A DNA stretch of 64,000 bases from Turnera subulata. Its lineage: Eukaryota > Streptophyta > Magnoliopsida > Malpighiales > Passifloraceae. Position numbers and translations under genes: made by a program. This document shows positions 55,872 to 64,000 of this stretch, one piece after another (the stretch's first letter is position 1; every line of letters begins with the position of its first letter). The notes under the pieces are model-generated. The model searched no databases. It was not told the DNA's origin and saw only the letters and a list, made by a program, of their open reading frames with translations. Where the stretch lies: positions 147,661 to 211,660 of the forward strand of contig JAKUCV010007499.1 of NCBI GenBank assembly GCA_028386065.3, in the 5' to 3' direction.

Positions 55872-57248
55872 TGTGAGAACCCGGAACTTTCTCACCTCGA
55901 GATAAATCGATGGAGTCGCCACCCAAGTTTTATTAGAATAGAAAAACCTAGGAAAAACCAGAGATAACTCCTTATACCCACAAAGCGACCAGATTTGTGT
56001 TCCAAAGATGCCGGACTCGGGGGTTCGTCATGGATAGTAAGGTATGAGGCACCCCATCCTTGGGCGAAATAATATGCAATTTAAACAAATACTTGTGCTT
56101 TGGTGCGAGTGTGCATGTGTGTAAACCAGATTTCCAGCAGCGAATAAACAACAATATATATAAAATCGAAATTAAAAGAAAAAAAAAGGAAAAGAAACAA
56201 TTGAGCTTGCGTCTCCACCACTAGAGACATCCTACGTACCTCGGTTGGGTTCAAAGCTCATGTAGTTCTGAGATTAGAGACAACACTCAAGAAAACATGT
56301 CAGTATCAACATACAACAGAGAAAAAAATCGCAGCAGCAGAGAGAAATCAAAGGGAAAGAGACCGAGTTACCACCAAGGGCGTGTTCTTCGTCGTTCTTC
56401 GCGTTGGAGGGTTGTAGATTGCTTCTACTCTCTTTCTGTTCCTTAGTGCTACCTTGATTGGCTCTAAAACTACTGCAGAGACAAAACTAAACAACACACC
56501 ACGTGAAATCTAGCAGAGAAAGCAAAGAAATCGAATTGAGAAAAGAAAATAGAAGAGTTTTCCCAAGCAAAAAGCTTAATGGCCAACCTCCCAAATTTGT
56601 GTTATGAGGACTCTATTTATAGTGTTCAGGGTCTGAGGGGGAGTGGTTTTGATCCTGGGGTCGAGATTAAATCCCTAAATCCAATGGCTGAGGGTAGAGA
56701 TCAAAAAAGAGGGAAAACTAAAAAGCTGCCAAAACTGGAACACACGACCGCCAACTAGTGGCGGTGATGTCGCGAAGACCGCCGGCAGGTGGCGGTCATG
56801 GCCCCATGACCGCCAGCCTGTCGGTTATTGTTCACGGCTTTTCCTTTTTTGACCCGGTTTTCCTTATTTTGACTCCAATTCGATTCTTGCGCGCAAAGTA
56901 TGGATTCTCAGACCAGAAAAATCTCCCTATTCTTGAGGAAAACTCCATATTCTTTCCATGTAAACTCAATTACTTAACCTTCACTCCAAGGATTAAGAAT
57001 TATTCCTCTTTTATTCCTAGGAAAAATAATAAACTAACTTAATTGGGCCTCTAATTCAACGAAAATCAGAGACAAATAAGTTAGAAAATTCGTGCTAAGG
57101 CTAGGCCTAATTATAAGAATGATCCACTGATTTATTTATTGGGTTCTTAAGCCAAATTAAAGTCCAAAAATTAATATAAATAACCATGGGCTCTAAAACA
57201 TAATTATAATCCAATAAAATAAATAGGGGCTAAATTTAGGTGTTCACA
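55872..57248 (-). repeat. 3' LTR of the Tat-type element
   Basis: 1377 bp. On the minus strand it runs from TGTGAACACCTAAATTTAGC to GGGTTCTCACA, with TG...CA termini. The plus-strand GTGAGAACCCGGAAC...GGAGTCGCCACCCAAG end is typical of this LTR class. Confidence 0.85.
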
Positions 57249-57275
57249 GATGCCCCACGTTGGTAAGGGTCTAAG
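57249..57275 (-). other. Polypurine tract region of the Tat-type element
   Basis: Minus strand AACGTGGGGCATC directly precedes the LTR start TGTGAACACC. Confidence 0.65.
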
Positions 57276-57409
57276 AATTTAGGCACGAAACAACCCAAGA
57301 GAACACACAAATTTAGAAGAGAAATAATGCACGTGGATATGCTACTGACACTGACAGTGCTTACCTGAGGTTGTTCCACTGGGGATGAATGATTTCAATG
57401 TTGAGAGAG

Positions 57410-57780
57410 GATGCTTAGATCCTAATCTATTAATATACTTTCAAGATTTATCGGTTGAGATTATACTGAGATTATTGGTTGAGACTAACGGTTGAGAAAA
57501 TAAGTTGAGACTAAAGGTTGAGACTATAGATTGGGACCAAAAAGGTTGAGACTAAAGGTTGAGACTAAAGGTTGAGAATATAGGTTGAGAATAAAGGTTT
57601 AGACTAAAGGTTGAGACTAAAAGGTTGAGACTTAAAAGGTTGGGACAAAAGGTTGAGACTGTAGGTTGAGACTAAAGAATGAGACTAAAAGGTTGAGACT
57701 ATGGGTTGAGAATATAGGGTTGAGACTAAAGGATTGAGATTAAAAGTTTGAGACTAAAAGGGTACTGCCTATGGCATCCA
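57410..57780. repeat. Degenerate ~14-15-bp tandem repeats (GGTTGAGACTAAA)
   Basis: More than twenty imperfect copies of GGTTGAGACTAAA(A) between the 3' LTR and the antisense ORF. Unit length varies between about 13 and 18 bases. Confidence 0.88.
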
Positions 57781-58276
57781 ACAGGGAAAGATTTTGAGAC
57801 GAATAATCCACTTAAGGAAAGATTTTGAGCCTAACGATCCACTTGGGAAAAGATTTTGAGACTAATAAGGTTTGTTTGTTTTGAATCATTAGATGCCCCT
57901 AATGTGGGTGTTGAGACTATTTCCTAATCGTGGATTCGGAAAAAATATATTTTGAAAAGAAATATTGAGGGTGGTGCCAAAATCTTATGCATGAAAAGAG
58001 AACCAATTTGAGACCTTAGTCTAGTCATAGTTTAAAAAAGAAAAACCATTTTCTGGGTGGATTGAATATTGGGACAAATCAATGAATAGTGACTGAAGAG
58101 GCGGCGCCGACGGTCATGTGCCACTGCCCGGCGGTCATGGAGGCTTGGCCGTAGCTGGCGGCGATCATGGCGACTTGACCGCCGGCTGGTGGTGGTCATG
58201 GGCGGCTGTTCCAACTCCTACTCAGTTTTGGAGTCCAATTCTTGATGGGAGAAAGGTTTAACCGACTTCTAACCAC

Positions 58277-58286
58277 TATAAAAGGA
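58277..58286 (+). promoter_or_regulatory. TATA box of the antisense ORF in the Tat element
   Basis: CTATAAAAGGAAC lies about 70 bases before the ATG at 58349, giving a leader of roughly 40 bases. It is on the strand opposite to the pol genes. Confidence 0.6.
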
Positions 58287-58348
58287 ACAAGAGACCCCTA
58301 GCGACGTTCATAAACATCTGAGAGTAAAGAATTGAGTACTTGGACACC

Positions 58349-59596
58349 ATGGGTGACAATATTCATGCTAGCGTGCAAGCTTGGAAGAAGAGCATCCTAA
58401 AGTACATCCAATATGATTTCTTGGATTTGAAGAGGCTATTTAATCTGAGGTTTATGCAAGTTCAGCCGCAGTTGATAAGAGCTGCAGCAGTGTTTTGGGA
58501 CAAGGAGAACCATGTATTCCGCTTTGGAGATGATATGATGGAGCTTTGCCCAATGGTGGAGGAGTTTGATGCTCTCCTTGGAGTGACTACAAGAGACACT
58601 GAAGATCAGCTCGCTGTTGAGATAAAGAAAAGGAAGATTGTGGTTATATCGTATAATGCTCCATATGCGAAGAGCGTGTGCACTTATTTATAAATATCCA
58701 AAGATTGGTGGGATGCTCTCTTGATAGACAAGGATTACATCAACTTGGGACCCTTGATTTCTTTATATCATGCTGATGGAGACGAGACACTCAGAAGTAG
58801 CTGGAAAGAGAGGAGGAGACGGGTCCTATTCTTTGTCATGATGAATGAATTCTTGCTGAGGACGCTCCCAGGCATGGGTCATGTTATTCTCGGAGAGTAT
58901 GTTGAACAATTATATAAGGGGAATAGTATAGTCCCTCTGGTGGTGGGCGAGACTCTTAATGCGCTAGACGCTCTTGTGGATGACTTGAATGGACCAATTG
59001 GCAGTTCTCCATTGCTACTACAGATGTGGCTATGCGAGCATCTCAAGAACATAGAACGACCGGTATCATTGAAATACACATCGGCTGGCTACTCGACAAG
59101 GCGTCGACTCCAAAACTTCGCGACCATGAGAGAATGGGTCTCCTATATGCATCATTTGACTGCCAATGACATAATGTGGCATTGTGACTGGCTGAAGGTG
59201 ATACGCATGGCGAGAGACACATTCGGCAATGAAGTGGTATTATTACCCGGTATCAAGCAATCTACTTATTACAACCCGACGCAGTTTATGAGACAGATTG
59301 GTCAAGTACAACCGGTTCCTTGTATGATTACCCCTCCTATCCAGGGGACTATGGATGGCAAACTCGTGAGAATTATTAGCAAAGGCTGGATGCTCTTGAC
59401 TTGGATTGGTGTAGGGACACACGCATTGGAGCCTCCTATCTTGCGGTATAGAGAATGGCTAAGAGACACAACTAAGCCGCTGGAGAAGTTGCTACGTGCG
59501 AGGCGACGAGAGATTATGGGTAACCCAGAGCCATCTGGAGCTGAGTCAGTGGGATGTACTGAATTAGAGGAAGAAGATAATGACAAGAATTGGTGA
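58349..59596 (+). pseudogene. Antisense accessory ORF with DUF7745-like domain, one in-frame stop
   Basis: The frame runs from ATG 58349 to a TGA at 59594-59596, interrupted once by TAA at 58691-58693. Translation resumes in the same frame on the other side, so a single stop makes an otherwise ~415-residue protein. AAAVFWDKENHVFRFGDDM and LCPMVEEFDALLG match the conserved start of plant DUF7745/mobile-domain-like proteins, which occur in plant transposons and in genes derived from them. NEFLLRTLPGMGHVIL, PLLLQMWLCEHL and FMRQIGQVQPVP follow. A Glu/Asp-rich tail ends the protein. It is transcribed toward pol, opposite to the element, as in Retand-like Tat elements. Function unknown. Confidence 0.75.
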
Positions 59597-59778
59597 CATA
59601 AGCGCCCTAGGCATTAGAGACTTATGACAAAAATGCTATTTTCATTTATGAGTATGCATGATAACAATGAGACCAAGTAAATTCCAGTTTTTAGTTAACT
59701 TGGGAACTTTTTATAATAATAAGAGACCGGACCTTTGCAGGTTTCCTACGTATCTGTGCTTTGTGACTGTTTTTTGTT

Positions 59779-60883
59779 TTAATGTTTGGTGATTGATGCT
59801 TGCACAGAATCAGGTCTACGTAGTTCTTTGAATAATGTTTTGAGCGCTACACATAGTATTTCTTGAGTTGGTCCATGTTGACTGGTTCCTTGAACTCGTG
59901 GCCGTCTAGATCTCGAATTCTTGTTGATGATGTAAGGTCCGCACCAATTAGTTTTTAATTTGCCCCTAGGATAATGCACCGGTTGTCGTATCTCCTTGAG
60001 CACTAGGTCGCCTTCTTTTAATCCTCGAGACTTAACCCTTCTGTTGAATGCACGTGCCATGCACCTTTGATATCCTTGGACGTGGTATAAAGCTTGCAAA
60101 CATTTTTCATCGAGTAGTGTGAGTTGATCTAGGCGTTCTTGATCCCATTGCGTCTCAGGAATCATGCTTTCGCGAGCCACTCTCAGAGATTGAACCTCGA
60201 GTTCAACAGGGAGTACAGCCTCCATGCCATATACAAGTGAGTACGGTGTAGTGCCGGTGGATGAACGGATAGATGTGCAGTATCCCCATAGTGGTAATGG
60301 TAGCTTTTCTAACCATTCCCGGTGTGTAGAAAGCATCTTCTTGATGATCGTCTTGATGTTCGTGTTAGCAGCTTCTACAGCTCCATTAGTTTAAGGTCGG
60401 TAGGTGATGATTTGTGGTGCTTGATAGCATAGCGAGCGCATAACCTTCCCACATTGGCCTTGAAGTGGACACTGTTGTCAGATATTAGCTCAAAAGGGAT
60501 ACCGTATCGGCAAATGATGTTATTATAAATGAACTTAGCGACTTTCTTGGCATTGAGGACGGAGAAGGACTCGGTTTCAACCATTTGGTGAAATAATCGA
60601 TGGCCACTAGAATATACTCGTGCCCGTTAGATGACTTAGGAGAGATTTTTCCAATAATGTCAATGCCCCATGTAGAGAATGGCCAAGGCGACGAAAGAGG
60701 CATAAGAGGAGACGGTGGAAGATGTTGTAACTTGGCATGCACTTGACATGTGTGGCATGACTTGACGTGTTTGGCACAATCAGCGTCTATAGTAGACCAA
60801 AAGTAGCCTAATCGCAGGATTTCCCGAGCTAGCATGTTTCCTCCCATGTGCGGGCCTTCGTCTTCTCCATGCACCTTGTCCAT
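59779..60883 (-). pseudogene. Tat-type integrase
   Basis: ILRLGYFWSTIDADCAKHVK then SCHTCQVHAKLQHLPPSPL is the zinc-binding domain (HHCC). WGIDIIGKISPKSSNGHEY gives the first Asp of the triad and FELISDNSVHF the second. In the 60336-59779 frame, GTTPYSLVYGMEAVLPVELE and GPYIINKNS are the conserved C-terminal blocks. Frame breaks at about 60480 and 60340 inactivate it; the third catalytic Glu region spans a break. Confidence 0.88.
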
Positions 60884-61439
60884 GATTCTTTGAGCCTCAT
60901 TGGTATCGACACAGAGTAAATGAACCCCACTGGCATGTCTTTTGTATAACTTGCCAGCGCATAGAATGTATCCGGTGGCTAGTTGTTTCAGAGTTTTTCT
61001 TCTTTGCTAGTTGCATGCTCAGGATAGGATCCATCATATAAGAGATTGTATATGTCAATGTACCAATGTTCCCCCTTGGCATTTTAATTGCTTAAGATGC
61101 AGGATGGTTGACTTATTTTGGCCGTAGTGATTGTCACAATTGCTTCTTGATCAGTGCAGAGGGTATGGATGAGGTTCTTGAACCACGACTTTGGCATTGT
61201 AGATTCTCAGTGGAATGAGGGCCCGGTGTTCTTTTGGACTCCAATGGGTAGGATAATGGCATTCCTGGGCATGCCGATCATAGATGCTAATACGGCATGT
61301 GCATTGGCGAATTGATTATTCCTCCTGGGGACAAAGTAAAAAGCTATCTCTTCGAACATGGCGGCGAGCCCTTGTAGATATTTGTGATAAGACATAAGCT
61401 TGTCTTCCTTGATTTTTCATTCACCCATGACTTGTGAAA

Positions 61440-61895
61440 TTACCAGAGCAGAGTCACCATACACCAGGATTCACGTATTCCAAGGTTAAGTGCAGTTTCG
61501 AGCCCAATAGTGCATGCTTCGTATTCGACTATGTTGTTTGTGGCTTCAAACTCGAGTTTGCAAGATAAAGGGTAAGTGACTTTGTCAGGTGATATAAGAA
61601 TGCTGCCAGCGCCGAATCCGCTTTTGTTTGCTGCTCCATCGAAGTACATCTCCCACATTGGAATGGTTATGGCCATAATATCTTCATCGGGGAATTGGGG
61701 CTCGAATCTTTCGTCATGGGTCCCTGGTTGGGAGGCCAAGAAATCTGATATGGTGCTTCCTTTAATAGCCTTTTGAGACACAAGTTGGATGTCAAATTGG
61801 GATAAGATGGCGACCCAACGAGCCGTTTTACTACTCAGTACCAGTTTCTCTATGGTGTTTAATAGGATCCATTCGGAAAATGAGTAGCACCTCAT
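61440..61895 (-). pseudogene. Second (archaeal-type) RNase H of the Tat element
   Basis: WEMYFDGAANKSGFGAGSIL, YPLSCKLEFEATNNIVEYEA and GLETALNLGI form the extra RNase H (Asp, Glu, Asn-Asn-x-x-Glu-Tyr-Glu-Ala) found between the first RNase H and integrase in Tat elements. Its presence is the best lineage marker. Confidence 0.85.
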
Positions 61896-62427
61896 GTGTC
61901 ACAAAGTAGTGTCTGAGTTTTTGGCAAGCCCATGTCAATGCGATGCAAGTCTTCTCAATCGTGTTGTACTTGGCTTCGTAACCAGTCATCTTCTTCCTCA
62001 AGTAGTAAATGGCATTCTCAGTTCGAGAGTCAGGTAGATATTGCGCGAGCATGGCGTTGTCAGTCACAGTGAGGTATAAGAGGAGTGGTTCTTCTGACTT
62101 AGGCGGTTGTAATACTGGAGGATTAGACAGGTATTCCTTGATTTGATCAAAGGCCAATTGACAGTCATCATTCCATTCGGTGGATGCCCCTTTCTTCAAG
62201 AGCCGGTGAATGGGTGTGCAAATACTGGATAATTGCGCGATGAACCTACTCATGTACTGTACATGTCCAAGGAAACCTTTGTTCTCCTTCTCAGTTCTCG
62301 GGATTGGCATCTCTTGAATTGCTTTGATTTTGCTAGGTTCGACCTTGATTCCTCTTTCACTGACCATGAAACCGAGTAGCTTACCGGTCTTTACACCGAA
62401 GACATATTTTTGCGGGTCGATTCTCAT
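61831..62427 (-). pseudogene. RT thumb and first RNase H of the Tat element
   Basis: LGFMVSERGIKVEPSKIKAI, NKGFLGHVQYMSRFIAQLS and EWNDDCQLAFDQIKEYLSNP are the conserved RT-connection blocks. TVTDNAMLAQYLPD and KTCIALTWACQKLRHYF belong to the RNase H. The Asp expected in the SDxAIG-type block is present as DNAM. Confidence 0.85.
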
Positions 62428-62454
62428 GCCGAATCTCCTGCATCTCTCGAAGAA

Positions 62455-62916
62455 TCACCGTAGATTAGGCACATGTGACTCATTGATTTGTGACTTGACG
62501 ATCATATCATCAGAGTATACTTCCACTATGTCCTGTATCATATCGTGAGTAAGAGTAGTGGCCATTCGTTGGTAAGTGGCACTGGCGTTGATGAGTCCAA
62601 AAGGCATTACTTTGTACCAGAAAGTACCCCATTCGGTGCAAAAAGCCGTCTTATGCTTATCCTCGGGTGCCATTAGTACTTGGTTGTAACCAGAAAATCC
62701 GTCCATGAATGATAAGAGTGCGTGACCCGCAGTTGCGTCTACTAGCAGATCAATGTATGGCAATGGAAATCCATCCTTAGGATATGATTTGTTCAAATCT
62801 CGATATTCAACACATATGCAGACTTTGCTATCCTTCTTTGGTACAGGGACGATATTGGCTAACCATTTGGGGTAGTCTATTACTTCTAGGAATCCGGCTT
62901 GGAGTTGCTTTTCCAC
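62455..62916 (-). pseudogene. Reverse transcriptase of the Tat element, variant catalytic box
   Basis: QLQAGFLEVIDYPKWLANIV, VPKKDSKVCICVEYRDLNKS, FMDGFSGYNQVLMAPEDKHK and FGLINASATYQRMATTL are standard Ty3 RT blocks. The catalytic box reads VYSDDMIVKS, where the family has VYVDDMIVKS, so both aspartates are kept and the preceding Val is Ser. A stop at 62455-62457 separates it from the connection domain. Confidence 0.9.
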
Positions 62917-62940
62917 TTCTTCCTTTACCTTGAGTGCCCA

Positions 62941-63900
62941 TTGTGGTTAGAGACGATGTGGCTTTTACTTGACGGGTTTAGTATTTGGAAAGGTCGGGAT
63001 ACGGTGTTGGGCAATTTCTGGATCAATACCGGGCATATCTTTGTAGGACCATGCAAATACATTCACATATTCTCGGATCAAGGCGGGGAGCTCTTCTCGA
63101 ATACTATCGGGTAGTGTAGCGCTTATTTTGGTTATTTTAGGTTCGGTTTCAGTTCCTAAGTTGATTTCAATTGATTTACCCTCATTAGATTAAGATAGAG
63201 TGGGCGTTTCCTGGAATTTATTTAGTTCATTATTATCATGCCCATCATCCATGCAAATAATATTATCATCACAAGCACTAATGTAAAGGAATGTATGCTT
63301 CATATTATTCTTTGAAAAATGCAAAACATCATTATCCTCAAAAGTATTGGATGACTCAAATTGGAAATCGGGAGGGTGACATGGTTGCTCCTCTTTATTA
63401 TCGAAAGAAAATGCAGACTCAGACTCAGACTCAGACTCGGACTCGAACTCGAATTCGAAATCATTTACACCACTAGATGGCTTGCTCCATTCCCATTGCT
63501 TCAATGGTCTTAGGGTTCGAGGCCAAAATCTTCGCATTCATTATCTTGAGTATGTGTGACCTCGTCAGTCCTACAATCAAAGAATATCTCAAAACCGGGT
63601 TGTAGAGACCTAATGGTGGGTGAGTACCAATGTTCGGGAAAGCCACAATAGGGGAAATTATCACCTTCCTTCACAAATTGTCCATTCAGAGTCCTGAAGT
63701 AGGGGGCCATCTCGAAATCTATAGTTCGATTCTCCTTCTTAACGCGGGCTTGTTCCCTATTCCTAGCTTCCATTATCTTCAAGTCCTCGGATGTGGGTTT
63801 GTAGCCTAATCCAAAGGGTGGAATGATGGTTGGAATTAGTGGAGGCTCGATGATTCCTTGTCGGTTGCGACCAAGTCCCATAAAAGGTAGGAAGTCCATC
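62941..63900 (-). pseudogene. Pre-RT region of the Tat polyprotein with Glu/Ser repeat
   Basis: The frame 63899-63510 has PPFGLGYKPTSEDLKIMEAR and YFRTLNGQFVKEGDNFPYCG, conserved upstream of RT in Tat elements. 63537-63190 has a run of Glu-Ser repeats (63410-63455, from AGACTCAGACTC repeats), and then EYVNVFAWSYKDMPGIDPE leads toward RT. Three stops lie between 62930 and 63190. Protease and gag are off the edge. Confidence 0.8.
63416..63452. repeat. 6-bp repeat (GACTCA/GACTCG) inside the Tat polyprotein
   Basis: GACTCA repeats in AGACTCAGACTCAGACTC drifting to GGACTCGAACTCGAATTCG. On the minus strand it encodes the (Glu-Ser)n and Glu-Phe run. Confidence 0.8.
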
Positions 63901-64000
63901 TTTTCACGAGGCCCATGATCCTTGTGTTGCTAAATGGGTCGTAGTATAGAGGGAAGTTCTCTTGATATTCTAATCCCTAAGTCAAGGTGTTGACCTCTTC

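Larger units (their letters stand above)
55872..64000 (-). mobile_element. Ty3/gypsy retrotransposon, Tat-type, with antisense ORF; runs off the right edge
   Basis: Minus-strand order from the right edge: pre-RT region, RT, RNase H, a second (archaeal-type) RNase H, integrase, then a region with a plus-strand ORF, a purine-rich tract and the 3' LTR (55872-57248). Dual RNase H, integrase downstream of it and an extra ORF antisense near the 3' LTR define the Tat/Ogre/Retand group. It is inserted into copia gag; the five bases before the LTR are ACAGC, the TSD copy expected again beyond the window. Pol has many stops. Confidence 0.9.

Noticed and set aside
57410..57780. CRISPR-like short repeat array
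   Set aside because: Contiguous degenerate minisatellite without spacers, inside a plant retrotransposon.
1..64000. tRNA and rRNA genes
   Set aside because: No convincing tRNA box A/box B pair or rRNA core sequence noticed; a tRNAscan run would be decisive.

Overview
The window is nuclear DNA from a eudicot plant. It has split genes with GT-AG introns, full-length plant glutathione peroxidases with the usual six-exon layout, a DUF295 gene, a cysteine-rich defensin-like gene, and most classes of plant transposable element. There is no prokaryotic gene organisation, and I see no rRNA, tRNA or CRISPR. Two single-base N gaps (23940 and 49568) are each flanked by duplicated sequence, which suggests contig ends joined with residual overlap.

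Layout, left to right. 1-3405: degenerate LINE. 3919-5194 (-): DUF295 protein gene with an apparent frameshift. 5973-6253: MITE-like inverted repeat. 6727-7357 (-): two-exon defensin-like gene encoding two 8-Cys domains. 7609-11883: probable non-autonomous Helitron with internal ~133-bp repeats, split by a 2.5-kb solo LTR (8304-10811, TSD CGAAC). 13232-15420 (+): glutathione peroxidase 1 with a transit peptide. 16128-24405: Mutator-like element with ~307-bp TIRs and a 10-bp TSD, carrying two convergent genes, a ten-exon transposase (-) and a GRF-zinc-finger ORF (+). 24619-27515: small non-autonomous LTR retrotransposon. 28110-36926: 8.8-kb LTR element with ~2.9-3.5-kb LTRs, a 5-bp TSD and no pol, but with antisense ORFs. 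37612-40415: solo LTR of the same family in the opposite orientation. 41325-43917 and 44777-47090 (+): glutathione peroxidases 2 and 3. 49164-50061: non-autonomous hAT element. 50322-50837 (-): intronless divergent cyclophilin. 51161-52522: LTR fragment and a possible MULE end. 52530-55871 (-): decayed Ty1/copia pol. 55872-64000 (-): Ty3/gypsy element of the Tat type inserted into the copia gag, with its 3' LTR, an antisense DUF7745-like ORF (+), and RNase H, RT and integrase remains. It runs off the right edge.

Biologically, the core of the locus is a tandem array of three thiol peroxidases (one organelle-targeted GPX6-like, one short GPX6-like, one GPX8-like). About 22.8 kb of the 25.9 kb between genes 1 and 2 is accounted for by four bounded transposon insertions. 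Removing them leaves roughly 3 kb, so the genes were once close neighbours. All three promoters have a CACGTG G-box within about 160 bp of the start codon.

The most unusual signals are in the mobile fraction. One LTR family has hairpins at both termini. Two unrelated LTR retrotransposons each carry an antisense ORF with its own TATA box just inside the 3' LTR. The Mutator-like element has a mudrA/mudrB-like convergent two-gene layout in which the second gene encodes a GRF zinc finger.
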